NCBI GenBank assembly: GCA_963653425.1
Contig: CAVJWC010000001.1
Span: 186,001 to 250,000 of the forward strand
Source: UMGS692 sp963653425
GTDB lineage: Bacteria > Bacillota > Clostridia > Christensenellales > CAG-314
Direction: 5' to 3'
Length of the DNA: 64,000 nucleotides
A model generated the notes under the pieces. That model ran no database searches, was not told where the DNA came from, and saw nothing but the letters and a program-made list of their open reading frames with translations. Positions 34,923 to 44,001 of this stretch are shown piece by piece (the stretch's first letter is position 1; the number at the start of each line of letters is the position of its first letter). The translations under genes were made by a program, and so were the position numbers.

Positions 34923-36305
34923 TTACATCTCCTTTGTTGTTCCGTTATCGAAATACATCATAGTTCTCGGGAACTCGCTGCACGGATCGTCTACTTCCAT
35001 TACGTGATATACGGAAAATTCGTATACGGGACCGACCTTGAAATCGGACGGGCTGTACGGGAACGCAAGGTTGCCTGCGGTTGCCTTTCTGTCCGTATAG
35101 CCGTAGTGAAGCATGGTGGAACGGGTGAATCCGCAGATGGTGTTTGCTATTTCCTGAGTGGGAGCCACGCAGTCGATAACGATACCCAGTTCGTGCGGAT
35201 GAGGATTCTTGACAGGTTCAAGAGCTCCCATAACGCCGTTGATTCCGTAGATTTTGAATTCGAGCTGATACTTATAGTTAGCGGACTTGAAGTTATCTGC
35301 GACTCTCTCTCTTACGCCTGCTATAATCTCATCGATTTTGCTGATAAAAATAGGATCTCTTGCGCCGGCAATGGAAACGGTTCTGTAACCGGTGCATTTT
35401 ACACCTTCGAGCTTGATTGTGTACTTGTCGCTCTTGACGAACTTGCTTCCGGAAACTTTAACGGTGTTGTCGTCAACCTGTTCGAACTTGGTTTCGGAAA
35501 GATCGAGATATCCTCCGGGACCGGGAAGAATGTACGGATTGGTTTTTTCGTAAAGAGTGTGAGCCGCAACCGAAAGAGTGGTAGCCTTTCTGATCTTGTT
35601 GAGCGGTTTTACTTTGAAGTAATCTTCGCCCAGCATACCGAGCATACAATCGCTGCCGCTACCGGGAGTACAAGCTATACAAGCGCATTCGAGAATCTTA
35701 CCCATGTGAGTGGCAAGTCCCATGTCGTATCCCTTCCATACGGGAACAGCCGAGAATACTGCGGGATCGTAGCTTCTGCCTGCTATGATAACTTCCGCGC
35801 CTGCGTCGAGAGCCGCGATATAGGGTTCAACGCCCATCTGAGCGACTATACGCTTGCTGTCGTCTATATCCTGCTGAGTAAGCTTGGGAGCGGGATAAAG
35901 CGGAAGAACCTTACCTTCTTCGTTCTTTTTGCTTACGAGTTTCTTGTCTATGTCGGAATGAATAACGGCTGCCTTGAAGGACAGATTCTTTTCGGCAGAA
36001 ATTTCCTTTACGATTTCAACGACTTCCGCTACGTGAGGAGCTGCTCCGCTTCCGCCTGCTGTACCGATAATAACGGGAATCTTATTCTTTACGCCCGCTT
36101 CGATCATAATGGAAAGGTCTCTCTTTACCGCCGTTCTGTCGGTAAAGCTGTAACCTGCGCCGAGATAATAAGGACCGGGGTCGGTGCTGCCTGCGTCGGC
36201 TGCGATTACGTCGGGATGATATTTCATTCCTTCTTCAAACGAGCTTACCGGGAAGCCGTAGCCGAGTATTGCCGTTGTCGATAAAACCACTAATTCTTTT
36301 TTCAT
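34923..36305 (-). CDS. AtuA-like (DUF1446) protein
   Basis: A 460-residue member of the acyclic terpene utilisation AtuA family (DUF1446). Visible family features are DVIAADAGSTDPGPYYLG near the N-terminus, IIGTAGGSGAAPHV, AGRSYDPAVF and PGPGGYLDL. Its biochemical role is not established in general. Here it lies 12 bases behind methylaspartate ammonia-lyase and directly before DUF4387, with a good AAAGGAG site. The operon contains no fumarase-type or aconitase-type mesaconase and no citramalate lyase, so this pair is a candidate for mesaconate metabolism (inference). Confidence 0.88.
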   Translation of the reverse strand: MKKELVVLSTTAILGYGFPVSSFEEGMKYHPDVIAADAGSTDPGPYYLGAGYSFTDRTAVKRDLSIMIEAGVKNKIPVIIGTAGGSGAAPHVAEVVEIVKEISAEKNLSFKAAVIHSDIDKKLVSKKNEEGKVLPLYPAPKLTQQDIDDSKRIVAQMGVEPYIAALDAGAEVIIAGRSYDPAVFSAVPVWKGYDMGLATHMGKILECACIACTPGSGSDCMLGMLGEDYFKVKPLNKIRKATTLSVAAHTLYEKTNPYILPGPGGYLDLSETKFEQVDDNTVKVSGSKFVKSDKYTIKLEGVKCTGYRTVSIAGARDPIFISKIDEIIAGVRERVADNFKSANYKYQLEFKIYGINGVMGALEPVKNPHPHELGIVIDCVAPTQEIANTICGFTRSTMLHYGYTDRKATAGNLAFPYSPSDFKVGPVYEFSVYHVMEVDDPCSEFPRTMMYFDNGTTKEM

Positions 36306-36317
36306 ACTCTTGCTCCT

Positions 36318-37571
36318 TTATTTTTTAGCGTTCATATAAGCCAGAATACGCTGCATTTCGTTATTTACGATCATAAAGCCTTCGTCTACGCCCATACCGG
36401 GTTTAGCCAGAATGAGGTCGGGTTTTACTGCCATAGCTATATTCGTGCAAACTTCCGCACTTCTGTTGGTTTCGTTGCAGGTACCGCCCTGATAAGCTTC
36501 CGTGCCTGCTTTCTTGCAGTAAAGAACGGCTTCGATGATGTTGTTTACACCGCCGAGGTCGGGCGTCTTGATCTGAATCATATCGCCTGCTTTAGCGTCG
36601 GAGAAATCAACTACGTCTTCGTAGGTGTTGCACCATTCGTCTGCTACGATCTTAATGGGAATGCCTCTTTCTCTGTTCATTCTGCAGAGTTTGCTGAGCA
36701 TTTCGATCTGAGCCTGACGTTCGCCCATATCTACGGGACCTTCGATATAAAGGTTAAGAGGTTTAGCCGCTTCCGCGAGTTTAGCGAAGTATTCTACGAT
36801 CTTTTCGCAATCGTTGTTGAAGGCAAGACCGATGGTTCCGTAAACGTCGATGTGAAGGTTGGGCTTATAATCTTCGCTTACGCCAAGTTCTTTAACTCTT
36901 GCAACGAGCCATTTAACGTATTCGAGAAGAAGTTCGCCGTTTTTACCGAGTTTGGTTTCGACGTTATTGATAAGACCGTGAGGAAGCGTCGGAGCTTCTT
37001 TGATAATCATTTTATCTACGTTGTCGTAACGGTTGTCACCCGACTGAGTGAAGATTCTGATGGGTTTTTCGCTGATACCGCCCGTCTGCCATTCTTCCGC
37101 AACGACTTCCGCCATAAGCTTATGCTGTGCCTTTGCAACCGCGTCGAGAAGAGCCTGCGTTACGCCGTAACGAATAGCAGTATGCATACGCTTTCCGGTT
37201 CTTGCGTCCGTAAGGTTATCTACGATAGCAGCAAGTTCTCTGAAGCTTTTAAGTTCCTTTCCTATATAGAGAGGAGCGATCTGCTGTTCGATAACGGGGA
37301 TATAGTCCTTAGCAAGGAACAGAGGATCTCTTCCGCCTGCTCCGGAATACTGAACGGCTGCGCAGTCGCCGTACGCGATCTGTCCGTCGCTCAGAACGAT
37401 CATAACGGAAATGGATTCGCCTGCCTGCCGGATAGCCGTGAAACCGGGCGTAGCGGGATTTCCTACGTAAGCTTCGCCGTCTTTTTTAGCGCCGAGCTTG
37501 ATTGCTTTCTGATCGTCAAAGAAGAAACCCGTTCTTCCTGCGCTGCAAATGATTTTACTGATTGTAGTCAT
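36318..37571 (-). CDS. mal: Methylaspartate ammonia-lyase
   Basis: Removes ammonia from (2S,3S)-3-methylaspartate to give mesaconate. The 417-residue protein is of normal length and belongs to the enolase superfamily. The catalytic Lys 335 lies in IQIKTPDLGG, the magnesium ligands are Asp 242 (HIDVYG), Glu 277 (YIEGP) and Asp 311 (VADEW), and the second catalytic residue His 198 lies in LPHGL. All are offset by four from the residues described for the Clostridium tetanomorphum enzyme. ATG at 37571 with GGAGG nine bases upstream. It directly follows glmE in the operon. Confidence 0.97.
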   Translation of the reverse strand: MTTISKIICSAGRTGFFFDDQKAIKLGAKKDGEAYVGNPATPGFTAIRQAGESISVMIVLSDGQIAYGDCAAVQYSGAGGRDPLFLAKDYIPVIEQQIAPLYIGKELKSFRELAAIVDNLTDARTGKRMHTAIRYGVTQALLDAVAKAQHKLMAEVVAEEWQTGGISEKPIRIFTQSGDNRYDNVDKMIIKEAPTLPHGLINNVETKLGKNGELLLEYVKWLVARVKELGVSEDYKPNLHIDVYGTIGLAFNNDCEKIVEYFAKLAEAAKPLNLYIEGPVDMGERQAQIEMLSKLCRMNRERGIPIKIVADEWCNTYEDVVDFSDAKAGDMIQIKTPDLGGVNNIIEAVLYCKKAGTEAYQGGTCNETNRSAEVCTNIAMAVKPDLILAKPGMGVDEGFMIVNNEMQRILAYMNAKK

Positions 37572-37621
37572 AATATATTGCCTCCGATTGTGCTTTACCT
37601 TAATCTTATTTATCGTTTTGC

Positions 37622-39076
37622 TTATTTATCGTTCGGTCTGCCTACGAGATGGCCTTTTCCTACGGCGTAAACGTCGTCGATAACCATCTGGAAGGAAACT
37701 TCTCTCTTTTCGTACTGAGCTCTCTTTTCCATCTTGTTTCTGTGGAAAGCCTTGATGTCTTCGGTAAAAGGAATGTTACCGAATTCAAGGAATCTTACCG
37801 CGCCGTCGTTATCTCTTGCAGGCAAAGCTCTGCCGAGATTGAACTTGCTGGGAGCGAACGGAATGTCGATAACGCCCGCTTCGAAACCTCTTATCGTTCC
37901 TACCGCAATGTCGCCTTTGCCCAGTTCTATGACTTTGTCCACGATACAGCGCGTTTCTGCGCAGATAAGCGAAATTTCGCTTCTTACCGCCGAGGTCGGC
38001 ATAAACTGATCGTTGACCATCTTGATAACCTGTTTGGTTGCTCTGAGACCCTGAGCGTTGGCTTCCTTGGTAGGAATACCCATAGCTTCGTGAGGAGTCT
38101 TTACGATAACTTTCGTTGCACCCGCAAGACCGGCAAGAGCCGAACCCCAGGCTATAACGCCGAAAGCCTTGGCTTCATCGGGCGGGAATCCTCCCATCCA
38201 CTGGTGAAGAACGGTAGTGATCTTAACGTCGGTGAATCCGAATTTAAGAAGATATTCGTTGGTGAGCATTTCAAGGCTTCGTATAGCCGCAACGTCCTGA
38301 ATGAGGTTACCGCACTGACCGTAACCTACGGTTATGTTCTTAACGCCCTGTTCTGCCGCAAGGAGAGTTTCTATAATAGCTACGGCGTGAGATATACAGG
38401 GAGAAACCAAAGTACCCGTAAGCGGTCCGAAAGGTTCTCTGTTGATGTTAACGCCGTTTTCTTCGTAAAGACCTACGAGTCTGTCTGCGTACTGCCAGTC
38501 GTAAATGGTTCTTTCGAGAGAATGGTTTTTGGAATAGGGAATATTATACGAAATACCGCCGCCTTCGTAAGAAGTAAATCCGCCGGCAAGCGTTATTTCC
38601 GTCAAAAGTCTTGCGTCGGGCGTTCCGTGTCTTACCTGAACGGGAACTCCTACGCTTTCGTTGACGAGACGGCAAACCTGAACGCCGTGGTTTACTGCAG
38701 GGAAACCGTTAAGCAGAGATCTGCCCTGCGCTATACTTTCTCTGATACCGACTTCCGCTTCCTGATAACGGTTAAGTCGCGTATAGCTGTCGATGGTAGA
38801 AGGCAAAAGATCGGCTTCGCCTTCCTTTTCGAGATACTGCAAAAGCTCTATATGCTGAGCCGGCAAAGCTACGCCCGCTCTGGGCTGAATAAGCGTGGTT
38901 CCTTCTTCCTGCGCTTTCAAAAGCTTTTTGGAGAAGTTCTTGCTTTCGGGTATGTTGTGGTGATACCTGACGGCTTCTTCGAAATCCACGTCTTTACCCG
39001 TGGGCCATTCGTTAAGGACTTCCTTTCTCTGCGACATAAATTCGTCTACAGTCCATTTACGATTACTGATTTCCAT
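37622..39076 (-). CDS. glmE: Glutamate (methylaspartate) mutase epsilon subunit GlmE
   Basis: Large catalytic subunit of coenzyme-B12-dependent glutamate mutase, which interconverts L-glutamate and (2S,3S)-3-methylaspartate. The 484 residues form the TIM barrel with TLIQPRAGVALPAQHIELLQ (split), VRHGTPDARLL containing a substrate-binding arginine, YGQCGNLIQD and LHQWMGGFPPDEA. Start ATG with AAAGGA upstream. It forms the enzyme with GlmS, encoded two genes upstream. Confidence 0.97.
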   Translation of the reverse strand: MEISNRKWTVDEFMSQRKEVLNEWPTGKDVDFEEAVRYHHNIPESKNFSKKLLKAQEEGTTLIQPRAGVALPAQHIELLQYLEKEGEADLLPSTIDSYTRLNRYQEAEVGIRESIAQGRSLLNGFPAVNHGVQVCRLVNESVGVPVQVRHGTPDARLLTEITLAGGFTSYEGGGISYNIPYSKNHSLERTIYDWQYADRLVGLYEENGVNINREPFGPLTGTLVSPCISHAVAIIETLLAAEQGVKNITVGYGQCGNLIQDVAAIRSLEMLTNEYLLKFGFTDVKITTVLHQWMGGFPPDEAKAFGVIAWGSALAGLAGATKVIVKTPHEAMGIPTKEANAQGLRATKQVIKMVNDQFMPTSAVRSEISLICAETRCIVDKVIELGKGDIAVGTIRGFEAGVIDIPFAPSKFNLGRALPARDNDGAVRFLEFGNIPFTEDIKAFHRNKMEKRAQYEKREVSFQMVIDDVYAVGKGHLVGRPNDK

Positions 39077-39086
39077 ATTTTTTCCT

Positions 39087-40475
39087 TTATCCGATTCTTA
39101 TCGTATCTTCTTTTAATATCTTAAGCGCCGTTTCCGGATAAAGCTCCGAAAGAAGCCCCATTGCCGCAAAAACGTATTGTTTGTCTATATAGTATTCGGG
39201 TTCCTTAGGTCTGAGACTTTCGGGCATAGCCTCGTCGAACCTTGCTCCCGAAAGAACTTCCGCCGCGTAATCCTTTCCTATGATAGGACCGCCCGTACCT
39301 ATAACCTTTTTAACGTTGGATAAGTCTTTACCCGTCTGCATAAACATTATGCCGTTACAGGTGTAGAACGATTCGAGCGTTCCCGCGTGACGGGTAACGG
39401 CAAGTTCGACAGCCGCGCCCGCAACCGATTTATCGAAAGCTATTTCCTTTTCGGTTACGGCTATATAAGACTTGTCTTTTCTTATCTTATCGAAGAAGAA
39501 CGCAACGTCTTCTTCCGAAAGTCCGCTTTTAAGACAGAATTTTTTAAGTCCGTAAGCTTCTACAACGCTTTCTGCCGTATATCTCGCACCGAGGTCGCCT
39601 TCGACCGTTCTCTTGGAAAAGGGTTCGGGAAGACCTTTCATGATAGCGGAAGCGTTGGTGGGTTTGCCTTTACATACGGAATACACGTCGGTAGTCGCTC
39701 CGCCCATATCCACGAGGACGAGGTCGCCTATTCCCGCGGAAACTTCCGTACCTTTGCTTAAAAGCGTAGCCGCTTTAAGTACAGCCGACGGCGTAGGCAT
39801 TATGATACCTTCGATAAGTCCCGCTATTTGCGTGATACCTTTGGCTTTTATTATCCTTTCGAGGAACACGCTTCTTATTACGTCCTGAGCGGGAACGATA
39901 TTGAGCTTATTGAAGGCAGGCATTACGTTTTCCGTTACGTAAGCCGTCTTTCCGCTCGCGGTGATGATTTCTCCGCATTCCTTGGCGCACTTTTTGTTGC
40001 CTGCGACTACTACGGGGAAATTAAGCGGAATTTTGGCAAGCATTCTCGCGTTATGAAGAATAACGTCGGTGTTGCCCCCGTCCGTACCGCCCGACAAAAG
40101 CACTATATCGGGACGAAGTTCGGTTATCTCGTCGAGTTCGTCGTCGCAAAGCTCGAAAGAATAGGATCCCGCAAGTTTAGCGCCCGCGCTGAGAGCAGCC
40201 GTTTTGGCGGCTTTTACCGTAAGTTCGGGAACCAGACCTATCGAAATCATTTTGAGTCCGCCTGCCGCACTGCTTGCCGCAAGACGCTTAACGGGTTCGA
40301 AATCTCCGATCTGCTGTTTTATAATATCGACTGCGTTATTGAAACCTTCGTTTACGTCGGTAGCTACCGTAGTAAAAGCTCTTGCCGTCGCAAGGATTTT
40401 TTCTTCCTTCATGTCGACGGCAGTAACCTTAGTGAAAGTACTGCCGATATCGATTAAAAGTATTATCTCTCTCAT
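39087..40475 (-). CDS. glmL: GlmL/MutL protein of glutamate mutase
   Basis: A 462-residue ASKHA-fold ATPase encoded between glmS and glmE in all classical glutamate mutase operons; probably a reactivase or chaperone for the B12 enzyme. The phosphate-1 motif is IDIGSTFTKVTAVD, the phosphate-2 region is VDMGGATTDVYS, and GTGGPIIG forms the adenosine region. ATG at 40475 has only a weak ribosome binding site 11 bases after the glmS stop, suggesting coupled translation. It must not be confused with the mismatch repair MutL. Confidence 0.95.
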   Translation of the reverse strand: MREIILLIDIGSTFTKVTAVDMKEEKILATARAFTTVATDVNEGFNNAVDIIKQQIGDFEPVKRLAASSAAGGLKMISIGLVPELTVKAAKTAALSAGAKLAGSYSFELCDDELDEITELRPDIVLLSGGTDGGNTDVILHNARMLAKIPLNFPVVVAGNKKCAKECGEIITASGKTAYVTENVMPAFNKLNIVPAQDVIRSVFLERIIKAKGITQIAGLIEGIIMPTPSAVLKAATLLSKGTEVSAGIGDLVLVDMGGATTDVYSVCKGKPTNASAIMKGLPEPFSKRTVEGDLGARYTAESVVEAYGLKKFCLKSGLSEEDVAFFFDKIRKDKSYIAVTEKEIAFDKSVAGAAVELAVTRHAGTLESFYTCNGIMFMQTGKDLSNVKKVIGTGGPIIGKDYAAEVLSGARFDEAMPESLRPKEPEYYIDKQYVFAAMGLLSELYPETALKILKEDTIRIG

Positions 40476-40485
40476 AGTATTCGTT

Positions 40486-40899
40486 TTACTCGAGACCCAT
40501 ATCCTCTTTCATCAGTTTTATGCATTCGTTGACGGGAATTTCCGGAGTGAATACTCTGTCGTATCCCATCTTCTTGAATTTTGCTATGACTTCTTCGGGA
40601 TCGGCTTTACCTACGACGAGGTTTCCGCCTACGTAAAGAAGAATGCCTTTAAGACCTGCTTCGTCACACTTTTCTCTCATGCCTCGGCAGTCGATTTCTC
40701 CGTGACCATACAAAGAAGAGACGGCTATCGCGTGCGCGTCCGTCTCTATAGCAGCCTGAATATACTCTTCCTGCGAAACCATGACGCCGAGATTGATTAC
40801 GTCGAGCCCAGCCATTCTATAAGCGTGTTCGAGAATCTTATTGCCCACGGCGTGAACGTCCGCTCCTATAACTCCCAATACTACAGTATTCTTTGCCAT
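40486..40899 (-). CDS. glmS: Glutamate (methylaspartate) mutase sigma subunit GlmS
   Basis: Small B12-binding subunit of glutamate mutase, 137 residues. The cobalamin motif DxHxxG is Asp 14, His 16 and Gly 19 in GADVHAVGNKI, with the histidine replacing dimethylbenzimidazole on cobalt; the later SSLYGHGEID and YVGGNLVVG complete the fold. I chose ATG at 40899 with GGAG upstream; the frame stays open upstream but runs into the promoter. It is the first gene of the operon. It is unrelated to glucosamine-6-phosphate synthase, which has the same symbol. No B12 riboswitch fits into the roughly 60-base leader. Confidence 0.97.
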   Translation of the reverse strand: MAKNTVVLGVIGADVHAVGNKILEHAYRMAGLDVINLGVMVSQEEYIQAAIETDAHAIAVSSLYGHGEIDCRGMREKCDEAGLKGILLYVGGNLVVGKADPEEVIAKFKKMGYDRVFTPEIPVNECIKLMKEDMGLE

Positions 40900-40964
40900 T
40901 TTTTCTGCTCCGTATTTTTTTAGGGCTGTACGCAAACTTCTGTCTGCACTCCGCCACATCGTAT

Positions 40965-40995
40965 ATAATACCACATTGAAAAAAATTTTTCAATG
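40965..40995 (-). promoter_or_regulatory. Promoter of glutamate mutase operon with overlapping palindrome
   Basis: TTGAAA (40988-40993), 17-base spacer, TATTAT (40965-40970) on the minus strand. A perfect inverted repeat, ACATTGAAAAA and TTTTTCAATGT separated by two bases (40972-40995), covers the -35 hexamer and the spacer. Its position suits a repressor operator. Confidence 0.75.
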
Positions 40996-41209
40996 TTTTA
41001 ACCGCACTTTCGTCGGGCTGAGGAAATGAATTTGCTTTTTTTTTGTAATATACTGATGTAAAGCCGTGTTTTCAGGGTAAATCCGATAATTTTTATCGGT
41101 AAAAACGCCGTTGCGACTTTACGTCAATCTGCTTCGGTAACGGATATTCTTCCTCGTTAACGCCTACGAGCAATCAAAAAGCCGAGTTGATTTCCGCAAT
41201 TTCCCGCGC

Positions 41210-41950
41210 TCAGTTCTCTATGAGTTTAAGACCTACGCTTCCGCCTTTCACTCCTTTTATAAGCACTTCCGCTCCGCGAAATTTTATCTCCTTAGGCTCG
41301 ATATTGACCTTCCGCATTTCCGAAAAAATCTCGGCAAGTCTTTCGAATCTATGCACCATATAAAAGCTTCCGCCGAATTTCAAAAGCTTGGACGAGCTTA
41401 AAAGAAGCTCCGTAAGCGACAAGAATTTCTCGTGACGGGAAGCCGCGACTTCGGGAACTTTACGTTCTTCTCCGCTTCCGCTTTTCATATAGGGCGGATT
41501 AACAGTGATTATATCGAAAGTTTCGCAACCCAGCGTTTTATAAACGTCCTTGACGTCGGCGCAAAGCACTTCTATGTCTTTAAATCCGTTAAGCCCGATC
41601 GTTCGTTCCGCCATATCAGCCATATAGTCCTGAAGTTCGACGAGAACCGTTCTTTTGGCTTTCTGCTTATAAGAAACGAGAATGCCTATGATTCCGCTAC
41701 CCGAACATAAATCCGCGACTCTCTTGTTTTTCGCCCCGCGCACGAAATTCGCAAGTTCCGTTGCGTCGGACGTAAAACAATAACGCGACGGATTCTGAAT
41801 TATCATAAGTCCGTCGAGCTGAAGGTCGTCAAGACGTTCGCCCTGTTTCAGGTACTCGGGCGCAAGCGCAAGAATCTCCTCCGCGCTGCGAGCCGTCACT
41901 TCCGACGCGGAAGATTCTTTATCTTCTGATGTCGGTGATGATAACGGCAT
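41210..41950 (-). CDS. TrmN6-like tRNA1(Val) adenine-37 N6-methyltransferase
   Basis: SAM-dependent methyltransferase of 246 residues. The SAM motif is VADLCSGSGIIGILV, and the catalytic NPPY of N6-adenine methyltransferases is in ITVNPPYMKSGSGEE; the region TSDATELANF before it matches the TrmN6/YabB group. The start is uncertain: the ATG at 41950 lies 32 bases inside greA and lacks a strong ribosome site, and a GTG within SEVTARS is an alternative. A hairpin CCGATAA/TTATCGG at 41083-41099 lies downstream and may end the transcript. Cotranscribed with greA. Confidence 0.85.
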   Translation of the reverse strand: MPLSSPTSEDKESSASEVTARSAEEILALAPEYLKQGERLDDLQLDGLMIIQNPSRYCFTSDATELANFVRGAKNKRVADLCSGSGIIGILVSYKQKAKRTVLVELQDYMADMAERTIGLNGFKDIEVLCADVKDVYKTLGCETFDIITVNPPYMKSGSGEERKVPEVAASRHEKFLSLTELLLSSSKLLKFGGSFYMVHRFERLAEIFSEMRKVNIEPKEIKFRGAEVLIKGVKGGSVGLKLIEN

Positions 41951-42386
41951 ATTTGTTCTTGGGTGCGTCTACAAGCACTTCTTCGTTTTTGCTTCTGCCG
42001 AGAACTGCTTTTCCTATGGGCGATTCGTTACTGATTCTGTTGTTTCTGAAATCGCTCTCCGTCGTACCGACGATCTGGAATTCCGATTCCTGACCGTTAT
42101 CCACTCTCTTTACGGTTACGTAGCAACCTATCGTAACGGAACTTAAATCCTGAACGTCTGCAATGACCTTAGCCGTTCTGAGTTTTTGTTCCAGTTCGAT
42201 TATCTCGCCTTCTACGGCTGCCTGTTCTTCTTTAGCGGCGTCGTATTCTGCGTTTTCGGAAAGGTCGCCGAAGCCTCTCGCTTCTTTAATCTTTTCGCTT
42301 ACTTCGTGTCTTTTAGTGGATTTCAAATAGGCAAGGCGCTCTTCCAGCTCTTTTTTGCCTTTTTCGGTTAATAAAACTTCTGCCAT
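41919..42386 (-). CDS. greA: Transcription elongation factor GreA
   Basis: Rescues backtracked RNA polymerase by stimulating transcript cleavage. The 155 residues have the N-terminal coiled coil with the acidic tip in ARGFGDLSENAEYDAAKEEQ (Asp and Glu at the tip) and the C-terminal FKBP-like domain ending ESPIGKAVLGRSKNEEV. I chose ATG at 42386, with GGAGAG upstream. A TATAAT (42461-42466, minus) lies upstream but has no good -35 hexamer. The 3' end overlaps the methyltransferase gene. Confidence 0.96.
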   Translation of the reverse strand: MAEVLLTEKGKKELEERLAYLKSTKRHEVSEKIKEARGFGDLSENAEYDAAKEEQAAVEGEIIELEQKLRTAKVIADVQDLSSVTIGCYVTVKRVDNGQESEFQIVGTTESDFRNNRISNESPIGKAVLGRSKNEEVLVDAPKNKYAVIITDIRR

Positions 42387-42576
42387 AAACTTCTCTCCGA
42401 TATTGTCTGAATTATCCTGAATTATGCTGTTCGTGTGGCTTAAAACATATTGCCACACTTATTATATTTTACCACACATTCGCGTTTTTGGAAAGTGATT
42501 GCGCGTATTTTTTCGTTTTTTGCTTCTCAGCGGCGGAATTTTACGCAGTTTTTACCCTTCATTCTTACGTTTTACC

Positions 42577-43746
42577 CTATCTTCTTCCCGAGAACTTATT
42601 GACTATGCCGAAAAGCAGGGGCTTGTTGTATTTTACGGCGTCGCGCGGACAAAGTTCCTGACAGCAGTAACATCTTATACATTTACTCTGATTTATGGAA
42701 GCTTTCCCGTTTCTGATTTCTATGGCTTTACCCGGGCAATGCATTTTGCATTTACCGCAACCTACGCAAATCTTCTTTCTTATTTTTACCTTCCTGCTCA
42801 TACTCGAACGGAAGAGCTTTGCGATAAAGCCGGGCATATTCACGAAAAAGGACGGCGGAAGCTTGGCGTTTATCTTATCGAAATTCTCTATAAAGAAAGG
42901 CTCGGTAAGCTTTTTAATATCGGCAATAAATTCGTCGTTATAGGAAATTATCTTTCTTTCCGTGGCTCTTATTATGATAGGATTGTCCCTCGGATCGTCG
43001 AAAATCGAAATTGCCGTCATGTCCGCAAGATAGGGATCGGGCGAAGCGATAAGAACGTTCATCGCGCGCGGTTTTCCGTTGGTAGGACCTGCGCCTTCCA
43101 TACCGATTATTCCGTCGATAATATGCAGAACGATTTTGTCCGAAGCAAATCTTTCTATATCGATAAGGCAATCGGCAAAGGTTTCGAGCGTATTGAACTT
43201 ACTGTGCATTTCGACTTTTACAAGTCCGGGAATCAATCCGAAAAGGTTTTTAACCGCTCCGCTGTAAGCAGTAAGTCCGTGAGTTTTGAGCTTACAGCAG
43301 TTTATAACCACGTCGGCTTTAAGGAAAGAATCGGTAACGTCTATTCTTTTGAGGCGTTCGCCTCTTTCGTTGGGAACGCAGGACGAACCGTAGTCGGAAT
43401 TGACCGTCGCTCCGCTTTTTTCGGCGGCTTGGGCTATTCCCGTGGTCTTATAGACGTTTTTCATATGAGATTCGGTATACGCGCCTCCGCAACTGTCGCC
43501 GACGGTGGGAATTCCTCCCGCTTTTATTACGAGTCTGCATACCGCCTCAATAACCGCAGGATGAGTGGTTGCGGCTTTTTCGGGCGGAAGTTCGCGAACG
43601 AGATTTGCTTTTATGAAAACCTTCTGTCCGGGCTTAACGAAAGCCGACATTCCGCCGAATTTACCTACGAGCTTTTCTACCGAACGAAAGACTTCTTCTT
43701 CGTCGTAACCCGATTGCTTTACTATACTTATATCGTTAACGTTCAT
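42577..43746 (-). CDS. DUF362 protein with two 4Fe-4S clusters
   Basis: A 389-residue protein made of an N-terminal DUF362 domain (about 1-300, with KANLVRELPPEKAATTHP, GDSCGGAY and CKLKTHGLTAYSGAVKNLFG) and a C-terminal ferredoxin domain with CVGCGKCKMHCP and CIRCYCCQELCP, eight cysteines for two 4Fe-4S clusters. Family members are common in anaerobes, but the reaction is unknown; an electron-transfer or iron-sulfur-dependent role is likely. ATG at 43746 has GGGAG six bases upstream. Its leader contains repeat copy D, which ends 10 bases before the start codon. Confidence 0.9.
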   Translation of the reverse strand: MNVNDISIVKQSGYDEEEVFRSVEKLVGKFGGMSAFVKPGQKVFIKANLVRELPPEKAATTHPAVIEAVCRLVIKAGGIPTVGDSCGGAYTESHMKNVYKTTGIAQAAEKSGATVNSDYGSSCVPNERGERLKRIDVTDSFLKADVVINCCKLKTHGLTAYSGAVKNLFGLIPGLVKVEMHSKFNTLETFADCLIDIERFASDKIVLHIIDGIIGMEGAGPTNGKPRAMNVLIASPDPYLADMTAISIFDDPRDNPIIIRATERKIISYNDEFIADIKKLTEPFFIENFDKINAKLPPSFFVNMPGFIAKLFRSSMSRKVKIRKKICVGCGKCKMHCPGKAIEIRNGKASINQSKCIRCYCCQELCPRDAVKYNKPLLFGIVNKFSGRR

Positions 43747-43756
43747 ATTCGCTCCC

Positions 43757-43818
43757 GAGCGTTACGTTCTTTATAAACGACTATGCCAAATAATCGAGGT
43801 AACGAACGGAACGCTAAG
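43757..43818. repeat. Dispersed intergenic repeat, copy D
   Basis: Begins GAGCGTTACGTTCTTTATAA and ends GTAACGAACGGAACGCTAAG on the plus strand. The ends AGCGTTACGTTC and GAACGGAACGCT are imperfect inverted copies. It fills most of the predicted 5' leader of the DUF362 gene. Confidence 0.7.
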
Positions 43819-43866
43819 TTTTTATCGTTTAACCGCAAATAACTGCCGGAAAAACACTTGTCCATA

Positions 43867-43895
43867 ATTATATCACATTCTTCGCCGTCTGTAAA
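43867..43895 (-). promoter_or_regulatory. Promoter of DUF362 gene
   Basis: TTTACA (43890-43895), 17-base spacer, TATAAT (43867-43872) on the minus strand. Confidence 0.82.
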
Positions 43896-44001
43896 TTACA
43901 AAAAGCGCAGGAAAAGGAAAAAAGGCGTTTATTGGAAATAACAGGGACGTTTCTTCGGGTATAAAATTCCGCGCACAGACAAAAATAACGGTAATAACGC
44001 C

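Noticed and set aside
37649..39124. 491-codon open frame opposite glmE
   Set aside because: Antisense shadow; the glmE product is unmistakable and the opposite frame has no ribosome site.
39087..40475. mismatch repair MutL
   Set aside because: The name MutL is also used for the glutamate mutase protein; the sequence has the ASKHA ATPase motifs and lies between glmS and glmE, with no GHKL ATPase motifs.
40900..40964. Possible cobalamin riboswitch before glmS
   Set aside because: The leader between the promoter and the start codon is only about 60 bases, too short for the roughly 200-base RNA, and the B12-box was not seen.
42499..43776. 425-codon open frame on the plus strand opposite the DUF362 gene
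   Set aside because: It mirrors a well-supported Fe-S protein; the codon bias of this genome leaves antisense frames open. No ribosome site or recognisable domain.
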